From Saccharibacillus deserti (GTDB lineage: Bacteria > Bacillota > Bacilli > Paenibacillales > Paenibacillaceae): DNA of 64,000 nucleotides. Below the pieces are notes generated by a model that worked only from the letters and a program-made list of their open reading frames with translations, was not told the origin of the DNA and did no database searches. Location: the NCBI RefSeq assembly GCF_013618475.1, contig NZ_JABJVN010000001.1, forward strand, positions 682,001 to 746,000, in the 5' to 3' direction. This document shows positions 31,525 to 40,986 of the stretch, in pieces; position 1 is the stretch's first letter, and each line of letters starts with the position of its first letter. The translations under genes and the position numbers were made by a program.

Positions 31525-32439
31525 ATGGATCTTAAAGAGCTGCTTGCTTTCCGGGAAGTGATCGAGCAGGGAACGTTCGCCAAAGCCGCGGAGAAGCTGC
31601 ACTACGCGCAGTCGACCGTTACCGCCCAGATTCAGCGCCTGGAAAAAGAGCTGGGATTCCGGTTGTTCGAACGGGGATGGGAAGCCAGGCTGACGGAAGC
31701 CGGCCGATTGTACGCGGCGGAGGTGAACGGGCTGATCGGTCACTGGACGCATGTGCGCAACAGAGGGCTGGCGCTCGGCGGCGAAGAAAGCGGCCTGTTG
31801 GCTTTCGGAGTGATCGAGCCGGTTGCGGAAAACGGACTGTCCCAGCTGCTCGCGGAGTTTCGGCGGCAGAAGCCGGGCATCGAATGCCGGGTGACGGTCG
31901 ACTCCAGTGAAGGACTGGCACGGTCGCTGAACGCCGGGGAGCTCGAACTGGCGATTTGCGGACAGCCGCGTACACTGGGCGGCGCTTATTTCGCACCGCT
32001 TTATGAGGAGGAGATCGTTTTTGCCGTCGACCGCGTCCATCCGTTGGCCGGAGGCGAAGGGTTGACGCTCGAAGACTTTTACCGGTATCCGCTTGTGGCC
32101 GGTGGCGAAAACTGTCTGTACCATCTCCGGCTTGAACAGGAATTTTCCGCTTATCCCGCCAAGCCGTTCGCCTATACGATCAGCCGTCTGTCGTCCGTGC
32201 CGGGCGCGGCGCGTGCCCTGGGCGGGATTGCGGTTGTCCTGGCTTCGACGGATTTGCCGGATGGCATGGCATATGTTCCGTATAACCTGGAAGATCCGAA
32301 GATCGTGGTCGGGCTGCTGCAAAACGGAAACGGACGATACCGGAGCCCGGGCGCGGACGTTCTGGCGGAACGGATTCGCAGTGCTCACAAAATATCCGCA
32401 AGTGACCGGCCGCTGCCTTCCCGGCAACAGGTACAATAG
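31525..32439 (+). CDS. LysR-family transcriptional regulator
   Basis: The 304-residue product has the N-terminal winged HTH (FREVIEQGTFAKAAEKLHYA, QSTVTAQIQRLEKELGFRLF, residues 9-48) followed by the two-lobed effector-binding domain typical of LysR proteins. Divergence from the tautomerase/CMD fusion gene, with a 110-base shared control region, suggests that it regulates that gene in response to an aromatic or enol compound, in the usual LysR manner. The effector is unknown. The ATG at 31525 has AGATGGAGATGAT upstream. Confidence 0.92.
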   Translation: MDLKELLAFREVIEQGTFAKAAEKLHYAQSTVTAQIQRLEKELGFRLFERGWEARLTEAGRLYAAEVNGLIGHWTHVRNRGLALGGEESGLLAFGVIEPVAENGLSQLLAEFRRQKPGIECRVTVDSSEGLARSLNAGELELAICGQPRTLGGAYFAPLYEEEIVFAVDRVHPLAGGEGLTLEDFYRYPLVAGGENCLYHLRLEQEFSAYPAKPFAYTISRLSSVPGAARALGGIAVVLASTDLPDGMAYVPYNLEDPKIVVGLLQNGNGRYRSPGADVLAERIRSAHKISASDRPLPSRQQVQ

Positions 32440-32491
32440 AAATAGATGTCCTTCTCCGATAGACCGAATATTTTTAAGCCGCAATTTCTTT

Positions 32492-32520
32492 TTTACATTT
32501 CGGATATGCTAAGATATGAT
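32492..32520 (+). promoter_or_regulatory. Sigma-A promoter for hbd-ackA-asnS-dnaD
   Basis: TTTACA (32492-32497) and TATGAT (32515-32520) are 17 bases apart with five of six matches each. Predicted start is near 32527, with a leader of about 80 nt to hbd. Confidence 0.7.
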
Positions 32521-32604
32521 TAGATGTTGGGAATGCAAGACGCTCATGTCGGCTGTAGGAGTGGACAATCTTGCAGGAGAGACCAGAAAGGATGAATACT
32601 AGAG

Positions 32605-33477
32605 ATGAATTTTAAAAAAATAGGCGTCGTCGGCGGCGGGGTCATGGGACAAGGCATCGCAGAGATGCTGGCTGCCCGCGGCCTTGATGTGCTGTTGGTC
32701 GAGAAAAATGATGAAAAGCTCGACCATGCATACAGCATGATCGAAACCAGTCTGGACAAGAAGCTGGAAAAATGGGGGATTACCCCGGCAGAGAAAAAGC
32801 TGACCCTGTCCAGAATCGCGAAAGTCAACCATTTTGCGGAGCTTGGCTCCTGCGATCTGGTCATTGAAACGATCTCGGAAGATCTGGAAGCGAAAAAAGC
32901 GGTATTTGCCCAGCTGGACCAAGTTTGCCCGAGCCATGTTACGCTCGCGAGCAACACCTCCGCGCTGAGTCTGACCGAAATCGGCAGCTCTACGCTGCAT
33001 CCGGAACGCGTCATCGGCATGCACTTCATTTATCCGGTCGCTTCGATCAATCTCGTGGAACTGATCCGCGGATTGAAAACGTCGGATGCCGTTGTTGACG
33101 CGGCGAAATTCTTCGTGGAAGATACGCTCGACAAAAAAGGCATCATGGTCTACGAATCGCCGGGTTTTGTCAGCACCCGTCTGATCTGCACGCTGATCAA
33201 CGAGGCGCTGCATGTACTTGAAGAAGGCGTGGCTTCGGCCGAAGATATCGACGATGCGATGAGAATCGGCTACCAGTTCAACCGCGGACCGCTTGAAATG
33301 TGCGACCGTTTCGGTCTGGATTCGGTATTGGCGGCGCTCGAAGGCATGTTCCGCGAATACGGCGATATCAAGTATCGTCCGGCCTTCATCTTGAAAAAGA
33401 TGGTACGTGCGGGACAGCTCGGCACGAAGACCGGCGAAGGATTTTTCAAGTACGACAAGGATGGTGACAGACTGTGA
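32605..33477 (+). CDS. hbd: 3-hydroxyacyl-CoA (3-hydroxybutyryl-CoA) dehydrogenase
   Basis: This NAD-dependent oxidoreductase of butyrate or fatty-acid metabolism has 290 residues. The Rossmann fold begins IGVVGGGVMGQGIAEMLA, followed by ETISEDLEAKKAVFAQLD, the catalytic His in GMHFIYPV, and the C-terminal dimerisation domain with FQFNRGPLEM-like YQFNRGPLEMCD. It may be the family's short-chain form (Hbd/MmgB). It overlaps ackA by GTGA. Catabolic coupling of an acyl-CoA dehydrogenase with acetate kinase suggests a fermentative or fatty-acid energy branch. Confidence 0.92.
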   Translation: MNFKKIGVVGGGVMGQGIAEMLAARGLDVLLVEKNDEKLDHAYSMIETSLDKKLEKWGITPAEKKLTLSRIAKVNHFAELGSCDLVIETISEDLEAKKAVFAQLDQVCPSHVTLASNTSALSLTEIGSSTLHPERVIGMHFIYPVASINLVELIRGLKTSDAVVDAAKFFVEDTLDKKGIMVYESPGFVSTRLICTLINEALHVLEEGVASAEDIDDAMRIGYQFNRGPLEMCDRFGLDSVLAALEGMFREYGDIKYRPAFILKKMVRAGQLGTKTGEGFFKYDKDGDRL

Positions 33478-34682
33478 AAGTACTCGTAATCAACTCGGGG
33501 AGTTCCTCGCTCAAATACCAGCTGTACGATATGACCGACGAATCGGTTCTGGCCAAAGGCTTGGTCGAACGGATCGGCATGGATTCGTCCATTCTGACCC
33601 ACAAACCGACGGGCAAGGAAGAAGTCGTGGAAGTCAGCGAAATTCTGGAACACAATACGGCGATCCGCAAAGTCATCGACAAATTGACCGACAGCGTGCA
33701 CGGCGTAGTGTCCAGCGTGGACGAAATCAATGCGGTCGGCCACCGTGTGGTACACGGCGGCGAATTCTTCAATGAATCGGCGCTCGTGAACAAGGAAGCC
33801 AAGAAAAATATCCGCGCCTTGATCGATCTGGCTCCGCTGCACAATCCGGCGGCCGTCATGGGGATCGAAGCTTCGGAAGTCAACATGCCGGGCGTCCCGC
33901 AGGTTGTCGTGTTCGATACCGCGTTCCACCAAACGATGCCGGAAAGATCGTACCTATACGCGATCCCGCGTGTCCTGTACAGCAAGTACAAAGTCCGCCG
34001 CTACGGGTTCCACGGCACGTCGCATTATTACGTCAGCCTGGCGGCCGCCGAATTCCTCGGCAAACCGATCGAAGACATGAAGATCATCACGGCGCATATC
34101 GGAAACGGCGGCAGCCTGACGGCGATTCAGGGCGGCGTATCCGTCGATACGTCGATGGGCATGACTCCGCTCGAAGGTCTGATGATGGGTACCCGTTCGG
34201 GCGACCTTGATCCTGCGATCGTGCCTTACGTTATGAACAAGGAAGAGCTGAGCGTCGGCGAAGTGAACTCGATGCTGAACAAGCACAGCGGCCTGCTGGC
34301 TATTTCGGGTATCAGCAGCGACATGCGCGATATTACGGACGGCTGGGAAAGCGGAGACAAAAACGCGACCTTGGCTTTTGAAATGTACGAATACCGTCTG
34401 CGCAAGTACATCGGTTCGTACGCCGCCGCAATGAACGGCGTCGACGTGCTCGTCTTTACGGCGGGTGTCGGCGAAAACTCCGCAATCGTGCGCAAAGTGG
34501 TCTGTGAAAACTTGTCGTATCTCGGGATCGAGATCGACGAAGAGCTCAACAAAGTTCGTTCCGGCGATCCGCGCCGCATCTCCACGCCCAACTCCAAAGT
34601 GGAAGTGCTGGTCGTACCGACGAATGAAGAGCTCGTGATTGCCCGCGATACGTACCGCATCGTGGAAGCGAGCAAAGCTTAA
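33474..34682 (+). CDS. ackA: Acetate kinase AckA
   Basis: AckA interconverts acetyl phosphate and ADP with acetate and ATP. The 402-residue product shows both ASKHA-fold signatures: [16 protein letters not shown] at the start and [13 protein letters not shown], then [27 protein letters not shown], split here as [12 protein letters not shown] and [20 protein letters not shown]. The catalytic Arg and the [10 protein letters not shown] nucleotide loop follow. The GTG start at 33474 overlaps the hbd stop. The gene is normally with pta, which is not in this window. Confidence 0.96.
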   Translation: MKVLVINSGSSSLKYQLYDMTDESVLAKGLVERIGMDSSILTHKPTGKEEVVEVSEILEHNTAIRKVIDKLTDSVHGVVSSVDEINAVGHRVVHGGEFFNESALVNKEAKKNIRALIDLAPLHNPAAVMGIEASEVNMPGVPQVVVFDTAFHQTMPERSYLYAIPRVLYSKYKVRRYGFHGTSHYYVSLAAAEFLGKPIEDMKIITAHIGNGGSLTAIQGGVSVDTSMGMTPLEGLMMGTRSGDLDPAIVPYVMNKEELSVGEVNSMLNKHSGLLAISGISSDMRDITDGWESGDKNATLAFEMYEYRLRKYIGSYAAAMNGVDVLVFTAGVGENSAIVRKVVCENLSYLGIEIDEELNKVRSGDPRRISTPNSKVEVLVVPTNEELVIARDTYRIVEASKA

Positions 34683-34705
34683 CACACAGGAGAGGAATGA
34701 CTTGC

Positions 34706-36001
34706 ATGTCCACCAAAACAGATATTCGCGGCGTCAGCGGCCATGTCGGCGAGACCGTCAAAATCGGCTGCTGGGTCAACAATAAACGTTCGAGCGGCAA
34801 GATCCAGTTTCTTCAGCTGCGGGACGGCACCGGCTATATTCAGGGCGTCGTCGTCAAAAGCGAAGTTTCGGAAGAAATCTGGAACGACGCCAAAAGTTTG
34901 ACCCAGGAAAGCTCGCTTTACGTGACCGGCATCATTCGGGAAGAACCCCGCAGCAAATCGGGGTACGAGATGACGGTTACGGGAATCGAAGTGCTTCATA
35001 TCACCGAAGATTATCCGATCACGCCGAAAGAGCACGGGGTCGATTTCCTCATGGACCACCGCCATCTGTGGCTGCGTTCGACCAAGCAGCGCGCAGTGAT
35101 GGTGGTGCGTGCACAGATCGTCCGCGCCATTCGCGAATTTTTCGATACACGCGGTTTCACCCTGATGGACCCTCCGATCCTGACGCCGTCTTCGGCGGAA
35201 GGAACGACCGAGCTGTTCCATATCAAATATTTCGACGAAGACGCCTACTTGACGCAAAGCGGACAGCTCTATATGGAAGCTGCCGCGATGGCGCTGGGTA
35301 AAGTGTATTCGTTCGGTCCGACCTTCCGTGCAGAGAAATCCAAGACGCGCCGCCACCTGATCGAGTTCTGGATGATCGAACCGGAAATGGCGTTTGTCGA
35401 ATTGGAAGAAAGCCTGGAAGTCCAGGAACAGTTCGTCAGCCACGTCGTGCAGTCCGTTCTGACGAACTGCAAAGCCGAGCTGGAAACGCTGGAGCGCGAC
35501 GTAACGAAGCTGGAGCAGGTGACAGGAGCTTTCCCGCGCATCACGTACGACGAAGCGATCGAGTTCCTGAACAACAACGGTTTCGACGTGCCTTGGGGCG
35601 AAGATTTCGGTGCGCCGCACGAAACGGCGATTGCCAACCATTACGACAAGCCGGTGTTCATCACGCATTATCCGGCGGAGATCAAGGCCTTCTACATGAA
35701 ACCCGATCCGAACCGTCCGGAAGTCGTTCTGTGCGCCGATATGATCGCACCGGAAGGCTACGGCGAAATCATCGGCGGCTCGCAGCGGATCGACGATCCG
35801 AAGCTGATGGAAGAACGTTTCGCGCAGCATAACCTGGCTTCCGACGCGTACCAATGGTACATGGATCTGCGCAAGTACGGTTCCGTTCCGCATTCGGGCT
35901 TCGGTCTCGGTCTGGAACGTACCGTTGCCTGGATCTGCGGTCTCGATCACGTCCGGGAAACGATTCCGTTCCCGCGCATGCTGTACCGCCTCTATCCGTA
36001 A
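34706..36001 (+). CDS. asnS: Asparaginyl-tRNA synthetase AsnS
   Basis: This class II aminoacyl-tRNA synthetase charges tRNA-Asn. The 431-residue product has an N-terminal OB-fold ([19 protein letters not shown], then [16 protein letters not shown]), the class II motif 2 [20 protein letters not shown] and motif 3 [16 protein letters not shown]. Start at ATG 34706 is preferred because the AGGAGAGG site ends ten bases upstream; an in-frame ATG at 34697 sits too close. It is placed before dnaD as in B. subtilis. Presence of asnS means Asn-tRNA formation does not depend only on the Gat amidotransferase route. Confidence 0.95.
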   Translation: MSTKTDIRGVSGHVGETVKIGCWVNNKRSSGKIQFLQLRDGTGYIQGVVVKSEVSEEIWNDAKSLTQESSLYVTGIIREEPRSKSGYEMTVTGIEVLHITEDYPITPKEHGVDFLMDHRHLWLRSTKQRAVMVVRAQIVRAIREFFDTRGFTLMDPPILTPSSAEGTTELFHIKYFDEDAYLTQSGQLYMEAAAMALGKVYSFGPTFRAEKSKTRRHLIEFWMIEPEMAFVELEESLEVQEQFVSHVVQSVLTNCKAELETLERDVTKLEQVTGAFPRITYDEAIEFLNNNGFDVPWGEDFGAPHETAIANHYDKPVFITHYPAEIKAFYMKPDPNRPEVVLCADMIAPEGYGEIIGGSQRIDDPKLMEERFAQHNLASDAYQWYMDLRKYGSVPHSGFGLGLERTVAWICGLDHVRETIPFPRMLYRLYP

Positions 36002-36058
36002 GGCGCTTTACGCATGCTGCGAAGAGCCGATCAGGCAGGCGGAAGGAGGAACAAGCGA

Positions 36059-36739
36059 GTGAATGACGAAGCCTGGAAGACTTGGGCCATGGGAGTCTCC
36101 TATGCGATGGAATCGCCGCAGGTTCATCTTCCTCACGCACTGCTGCGTTTTTACCGCAAAATGGAACTCAGCCTGGAAGAGACGATGCTGCTGATTCAGC
36201 TTATCGCTTTCCGACAGGCCGAATTGAACGATTTTCCGACCCTTGAAGAACTGGGAGAACGGACGGGTCTTGAGCCGGGCGATCTTGCAGCCAAGCTGCA
36301 GCGCCTGATCAAAGACGGGTTCCTCGCGATCCATGAAGACGAGGATACGCCGTCCGGCATCCGTTACGAACGCTACAACCTGGCCGGGCTGTACGAGCGT
36401 CTGGCAGGCTGTCTGGCGGAAGAGCGGCGCAGCCAGCGCCGGTCCGAGCGTCCGATCGTTCCCGAAGAAGAAGCCGAGACGGTCGATAACCTGTTTCGTA
36501 TTTTCGAACAGGAGTTTGCCCGTCCGCTGTCGCCGATGGAATGCGAGACGATCTCGGTCTGGATCGATCAGGACCGATATCCGGAAGAGCTGATCCTGCT
36601 GGCTCTCAAAGAATCGGTCTTTGCAGGCAAACTGCATTTCCGCTATATCGACCGGATCCTGCTCGAATGGAGCCGGAACCGCGTACGTACGCCGGAGGAT
36701 GTCCGGGCTTACTCCCAAAAATTCAGAGGACAAAGGTGA
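36059..36739 (+). CDS. dnaD: DNA replication initiation protein DnaD
   Basis: DnaD acts with DnaB in loading the replicative helicase at the origin and in restart. The 226-residue product starts at GTG 36059, eight bases behind GGAAGGAGGA. Residues 1-110 form the winged-helix oligomerisation domain (ALLRFYRKMELSLEETMLLI, TLEELGERTGLEPGDLAAKL), and residues 145-215 the DnaD C-terminal domain (VDNLFRIFEQEFARPLSPME, then FRYIDRILLEWSRNRVRTPE) with the YxxxIL-type motif. It lies directly behind asnS. It is the last gene before a terminator. Confidence 0.93.
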   Translation: MNDEAWKTWAMGVSYAMESPQVHLPHALLRFYRKMELSLEETMLLIQLIAFRQAELNDFPTLEELGERTGLEPGDLAAKLQRLIKDGFLAIHEDEDTPSGIRYERYNLAGLYERLAGCLAEERRSQRRSERPIVPEEEAETVDNLFRIFEQEFARPLSPMECETISVWIDQDRYPEELILLALKESVFAGKLHFRYIDRILLEWSRNRVRTPEDVRAYSQKFRGQR

Positions 36740-36874
36740 TCCCCACTCTTTGAGCGTAAGCGAAAAGAACGGGAATTGCCGACAGGTTTCTCTCCATACA
36801 ACGCCGAATTTCACCGTTTGAGCCTTGGCGAAAACGAAGAAAATTGGCACGCCGCTCCCCGCAGCGGCCTTCTG

Positions 36875-36902
36875 CCGCTTTGCCTTAGGCAAAGCGGTTT
36901 TT
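36875..36902 (+). terminator. Terminator after dnaD
   Basis: The ten-base perfect stem CCGCTTTGCC (36875-36884) / GGCAAAGCGG (36888-36897) with a three-base loop is followed by five T residues. Confidence 0.9.
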
Positions 36903-36982
36903 CTATTCAAAGATTTATGTTCGCCTCCGTCACGCCAACTTTCCAATTTGAACGTTCTTGGACGCAGCTTCTGCATCGACTG

Positions 36983-37020
36983 CAAAAAGACGCTCTCCCA
37001 AAAGCGGAGAACGTCTTTTT
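36983..37020. terminator. Bidirectional terminator for the permease operon
   Basis: AAAAAGACG and CGTCTTTTT flank an inner CTCC/GGAG pair, with A and T runs on both sides. On the minus strand it closes the lplC-like gene that ends 40 bases away. Confidence 0.9.
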
Positions 37021-37060
37021 CGGTTCTTTTGAATACCGGGCACTGCGGCTCCGGAGAGTC

Positions 37061-37933
37061 CTATTCTTTTACCGCTCCGACGACAATCCCTGTCACGAAG
37101 TACCGCTGCAGGAACGGATACACGATCAGAATCGGCAGGGCGCTGATAAAGATCTGCGAGGCGCGAATCGTGCGCTGGGACAGATTGGCGACCGCCTCGG
37201 GATCAAGCTTCGACATATCCGCCTGCACGATGATCGTCTGCATAAAGCTGGCCAGAGGAAGTTTCTCGGAGTCGCGGATATAGATGATACCGTCGAAGTA
37301 GGCGTTCCAATGTCCTACCATCATGAACAGGGAGACGGTTGCGATAACCGGCAGCGACAGCGGCAGATAGATGCTGAAGAAGGTCCGCAGATGGCCGGCG
37401 CCGTCGATAAACGCGGCTTCTTCGAGGTCTTTCGGAACGCCCCGGAAAAAGTTCAGCAGCAGGATGATGTTGAACACGGCGACGAGACCCGGCAGAATCA
37501 GGGCCCAGAGCGAGTTCATCAGGCCGAGCTTGAGGATCAGGATGTACCCCGGAATCAGTCCGCCGCTGAACAGCATCGTGACAACAAAGTACCACAGATA
37601 CACGTTGCGGGCGGCAAACACGCGGGTTTCTTTGGACAGCGCGTAGGCGGCCGTCGTATTGACGACCAGCGCAAGCGCCGTGCCCAGGATGGTCCGCTGC
37701 ACCGATACCCAGAGCGAAGACAGGAAGTTGGCGTTGTCGAACGTTTTGGCGTAAGCTTCGAAAGTGAACCCGATCGGCCAGAAAGTGACCAGTCCCGCAT
37801 TGGCGGGAGCGGTCGAGCTGAGCGATACCATAAGTAGGTGCAGCAGCGGCAGCAGGCAGGCGATCGAGACAGCCGTCAGAAATATATTGTTGCAGATGCT
37901 GAAAATCCGGTAAGGAAGCGTTTTGTGATACAT
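37061..37933 (-). CDS. Carbohydrate ABC transporter permease, LplC/MalG type
   Basis: The 290-residue inner-membrane permease has six hydrophobic segments, for example IFLTAVSIACLLPLLHLLMV, FVVTMLFSGGLIPGYILIL and LILPGLVAVFNIILLLNFF. The EAA loop EEAAFIDGAGHLRTFF contacts the ATPase. It belongs to the group with the LplC N-terminus and forms the second half of a heterodimer with the gene at 38068-39018. The ATPase subunit is not encoded here, as is usual for this CUT1 subgroup, which shares MsmX. It is second in its operon, with AAGGAG upstream. The substrate is probably an oligosaccharide. Confidence 0.92.
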   Translation of the reverse strand: MYHKTLPYRIFSICNNIFLTAVSIACLLPLLHLLMVSLSSTAPANAGLVTFWPIGFTFEAYAKTFDNANFLSSLWVSVQRTILGTALALVVNTTAAYALSKETRVFAARNVYLWYFVVTMLFSGGLIPGYILILKLGLMNSLWALILPGLVAVFNIILLLNFFRGVPKDLEEAAFIDGAGHLRTFFSIYLPLSLPVIATVSLFMMVGHWNAYFDGIIYIRDSEKLPLASFMQTIIVQADMSKLDPEAVANLSQRTIRASQIFISALPILIVYPFLQRYFVTGIVVGAVKE

Positions 37934-37964
37934 GGACGAAGTCTCCTTTCGGCTCGGTGGATTC

Positions 37965-38068
37965 GTACCTTGACCAAGTTAAAAGTAAGGTTACGCCCTC
38001 CTGAATCGCACCTAAAGCGTGTGCGTTTCAGGATAACGTAAACTTCTGATTAAGATGGGTCAAGGTAC
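37965..38068 (-). repeat. 104-base imperfect palindrome between the two permease genes
   Basis: The end sequences GTACCTTGACC (37965-37975) and GGTCAAGGTAC (38058-38068) are perfect complements. Inside, TCCTGAATCGCAC pairs with GTGCGTTTCAGGA with one mismatch. The whole stretch can fold into one long hairpin. It starts at the stop codon of the upstream permease gene and fills most of the intercistronic gap. It could adjust mRNA stability between the two cistrons or be a small mobile-element remnant; no coding frame was seen. Confidence 0.7.
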
Positions 38069-39018
38069 TAGAAGATGCGGTATCCGGCGAAGCGGTAAGC
38101 CAGACGGTACGAGACGGCGATCAGGATCAAGCTGATGACCGACTTGAAAAGGTTCACGGCTGTGGCAAAGCTGAATTGTCCGCTGAGCAGGCCTTCGCGG
38201 TACACGAATGTATCGATGATATCGCCTTGTTGGTAAATGAGCGGGCTGTACAGGTTGAAGATCTGGTCGAAGTTGGCGTTCAGCACGTTGCCCAGCGCAA
38301 GTGTCGCGATGACGATCGCGATCGGAACGAGCGAAGGAATCGTGATATGCAGCGTCTGTTTCCACCGGGTCGCCCCGTCGACTTCCGCCGCTTCGTACAG
38401 CGCGGGATTGATACCCGACAAAGCGGCCAGGAAGATGATCGTATTGAAGCCGAACTCTTTCCAGACGTCGCTGACGATGATCGTGAAGCGGAACCAGTTG
38501 CCGTCGCCCAGGAAGAAGATCGGTTTCGTTCCGAACAGGTAGACGATAAATTGATTGATGAGTCCGGTCTGCGCGAGCATATCGATCAGAATGCCGGACA
38601 GCGTCACCCAAGAAAGAAAGTGAGGCAGATAAACGAGAGTCTGAATCGACCGTTTCAATGCCATTTTCCGGACTTCGTTCAGCAGCAGGGCAAAGACGAA
38701 AGGCACGATCAGGTTCATGACAATTTTGGTACAGGCGAAAAAGAGCGTATTGCCCGTGATTTTGAGGAAATATTCATTCTCCCACATGTACTGGAAATGC
38801 TTCAGGCCTACCCAGGGCGACTCGGCAAATCCGAGCGCAGGCTTGTAATCCTGAAAAGCCATTACGATACCGCTCATGGGAATATACGAAAAAATAAAGA
38901 CCATAATGGCTGCCGGAAGCACCATGAGATGCAGAATCAATGGCTGTTTACGGCCTCTTTTTCTTTTGCCGCCGAGCGCTTCTGTCTGTTTTGTCCGCCC
39001 GCTTGTCTTCGCTTTCAT
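38068..39018 (-). CDS. Carbohydrate ABC transporter permease, LplB/MalF type
   Basis: The 316-residue inner-membrane permease has the basic N-terminus KAKTSGRTKQTEALGGKRKR, then six membrane segments (LILHLMVLPAAIMVFIFSYI and others) and the EAA loop EAAEVDGATRWKQTLHITIP. It starts at ATG 39018 on the minus strand with a GGGGGAAAG site; an extension of the same frame to 40842 runs into the opposite sensor-kinase gene and is rejected. It is divergent from the two-component system, which is typical for LplB-type operons under YesN-like control. Confidence 0.92.
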   Translation of the reverse strand: MKAKTSGRTKQTEALGGKRKRGRKQPLILHLMVLPAAIMVFIFSYIPMSGIVMAFQDYKPALGFAESPWVGLKHFQYMWENEYFLKITGNTLFFACTKIVMNLIVPFVFALLLNEVRKMALKRSIQTLVYLPHFLSWVTLSGILIDMLAQTGLINQFIVYLFGTKPIFFLGDGNWFRFTIIVSDVWKEFGFNTIIFLAALSGINPALYEAAEVDGATRWKQTLHITIPSLVPIAIVIATLALGNVLNANFDQIFNLYSPLIYQQGDIIDTFVYREGLLSGQFSFATAVNLFKSVISLILIAVSYRLAYRFAGYRIF

Positions 39019-39162
39019 TGCTTTCCCCCGCTTCCAAATGTGTGGTGTGTCTCTACGTTCTCTGCTATATATAAATAGTATCAAGCAAGTGTCGGGGTCG
39101 ATATATAACAATGTTAGGATCGATAGGCTTTTATTAGGGACAACGATCCGGAGGAGTACTTT
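39019..39162. promoter_or_regulatory. Divergent control region of the permease and two-component genes
   Basis: The 144-base AT-rich gap contains two TATATA stretches (about 39068 and 39102), which could be -10 regions of the two divergent units, and a GGATCG/CGATCC pair (39117-39151). No -35 box convinced me. Confidence 0.4.
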
Positions 39163-40965
39163 ATGCAGCAAATACTCGAAGCAGCGGGCGTCCGGGAGAA
39201 GCCCCGGGGCCGTTTTAGTCTGTTTGCCAAAATGAACAGCTTGATTGCGATTTTGTTTCTTCCGATCGTGCTCGCCTATACGTATTCGAACGATGTGACT
39301 TTTCACGTGGTCAGCCGCGAGCTTCAAACGTCCAGTGCCCGTCAGCTGACTTTTCTCTCGGGCCAGATCGATTCGAGGCTCAACCAGATGATGGATTTCA
39401 GTCTTACCTTTTCCCGCGATCCGAATGCCCGGGATTTTAACGGATTGAATGTGTGGGGGGACCGGTACGACCGGATGCAGACCCGTTACGCCATTCAGGA
39501 AAAAATGAGGCTGCAGTCCGGAGTGACGGATATCTGGCCGGCCCGTTATGCCCTGCATTCGCAGCAGAATCGCCAGGTGATCTCGAATTATGCGCGCACC
39601 GGAGACTACAGCGAAGATTATCTGCGGCGCAATATGAGCGGAAAATGGACCTACGGCGACGCGGGCAGCGGACAGCCGCCTTATTTCTATTGGTTCTACA
39701 CCGACTCGCTCGGGCAGCAGGGACTGCTGACGGGCAGCAGCCTTGTCGTGGAAGCAAGTTTCAGTTCGGACAACATCCGCAATATGCTCGATACCTACAA
39801 AGCGGGCGGCCAAGGCGATCCTTTTTATTATCACAAAGGGGATGCGCCCATTCTGAACAGCAGTGCGGACCGGGAGCTGTCGGAGGCCTTGATCGCCGAT
39901 CTGAATACGCATCCGCTCGAGCGTACCGCCCAGCGGATCGTAGAGCTGCGGGGACAGGATTATCTGGTCAGCTCGGTCGGTTCGGCGCATCTGGACGGCC
40001 AGTTGATCGATGTCGTGCCGCTGGGGCAGGTGCTCGGGCCGATCTCGTTCAGCCGCAATCTGTTCTATCTGTCGATCGGACTGCTGTTTGTACTTGGCGT
40101 CTCGGCTTCCGTCCTGCTGTACCGCAACGTGCAGCGTCCGATCCGCAAATTGATGAACGGTCTGCTGCGGGTGCAAAGCGGCGATTATTCGGTTCGTCTG
40201 CACGCCCGGAACCGGAACGAGTTCTCGTTCGTGTTCGAACGGTTCAACGATATGTCGCAGCGGATCCAGGAACTGATCGAGAATGTGTTCAACGAGAAGA
40301 TCAGGGCCCGGGAAGCGACGCTCAAACAGCTTCAGGCCCAGATCAACCCGCATTTTCTGTATAATTGTCTGGGCTACATCATCAATATGGCGCAGATGAA
40401 AGACGAAGAAGCGGTGGTCTCCATGGCTTTCAACCTGAGTGCCTATTACCGCTACACCACCCGTATGGAAAAAGAAATCGCTCCGCTCGAAGAAGAAGTC
40501 CGTCTGCTCGTCAATTATCTCGATATCCAGAAGCTGCGAAACGGCAGAATCGATTACGGCATCGATCTTCCGGAAGAGCTGCGGCGGCAGGAGATTCCGA
40601 GGTTGATGATCCAGCCGATTGTCGAAAATGCGGTCATTCACGGAGTAGCCAAGTCCTATGCGTCGGGCGAAATCCGGATTACGGGCGGTTTGGAAGACGG
40701 ATTCTGCGTGATTCGAATCGATGACGACGGACCGGGACTGGCAGCCGAAGAGTACGAAGCGCTGAATCGGAAAATGGACGAAGAACTGCGGGAAGAGATG
40801 GGCTGCGGGCTCTGGAATACGCATCAGCGAATCGTGCATCAATTCGGCAGCCGGTCGGGGCTCCGGTTCGGTCCGTCTCCGGCTGGAGGCTTCCGGACCG
40901 AAATTTTCTGGGAGATCCCCGGTAAGCAGGAAGCCGATCCGATCCGTCCGGCTGTAAGCTATTAA
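39163..40965 (+). CDS. Sensor histidine kinase, YesM type
   Basis: The 600-residue membrane kinase has membrane segments at about residues 26-41 (SLIAILFLPIVLAYTY) and 301-321 (LFYLSIGLLFVLGVSASVLL) with an extracytoplasmic sensor of about 255 residues. A HAMP linker follows, then the phosphoacceptor His397 in INPHFLYNCLGYI and the ATPase N-box RLMIQPIVENAVIHG with DDDGPG. This is the LytS/YesM histidine-kinase layout. It probably senses an extracellular sugar, perhaps with the binding protein. It precedes its AraC-type response regulator by 21 bases and has a GGAGGAG site. Confidence 0.93.
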   Translation: MQQILEAAGVREKPRGRFSLFAKMNSLIAILFLPIVLAYTYSNDVTFHVVSRELQTSSARQLTFLSGQIDSRLNQMMDFSLTFSRDPNARDFNGLNVWGDRYDRMQTRYAIQEKMRLQSGVTDIWPARYALHSQQNRQVISNYARTGDYSEDYLRRNMSGKWTYGDAGSGQPPYFYWFYTDSLGQQGLLTGSSLVVEASFSSDNIRNMLDTYKAGGQGDPFYYHKGDAPILNSSADRELSEALIADLNTHPLERTAQRIVELRGQDYLVSSVGSAHLDGQLIDVVPLGQVLGPISFSRNLFYLSIGLLFVLGVSASVLLYRNVQRPIRKLMNGLLRVQSGDYSVRLHARNRNEFSFVFERFNDMSQRIQELIENVFNEKIRAREATLKQLQAQINPHFLYNCLGYIINMAQMKDEEAVVSMAFNLSAYYRYTTRMEKEIAPLEEEVRLLVNYLDIQKLRNGRIDYGIDLPEELRRQEIPRLMIQPIVENAVIHGVAKSYASGEIRITGGLEDGFCVIRIDDDGPGLAAEEYEALNRKMDEELREEMGCGLWNTHQRIVHQFGSRSGLRFGPSPAGGFRTEIFWEIPGKQEADPIRPAVSY

Positions 40966-40986
40966 AGCAAGAAGGAGAGAATAATT

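Larger units (their letters stand above)
36740..37060. other. 321-base convergent gap between dnaD and the permease genes
   Basis: There is no gene. The gap holds a small hairpin GCCGCT/AGCGGC (36851-36868), the dnaD terminator (36875-36902) and a bidirectional terminator (36983-37020). The first 100 bases show nothing I can name. Confidence 0.6.

Noticed and set aside
36776-37837. 353-codon plus-strand frame over the permease gene
   Set aside because: It crosses two terminators and lies opposite a clear permease gene.
39019-40842. Extension of the LplB-like frame to 924 codons
   Set aside because: The true start is the ATG at 39018 with a ribosome site; the extension is antisense to the sensor kinase.
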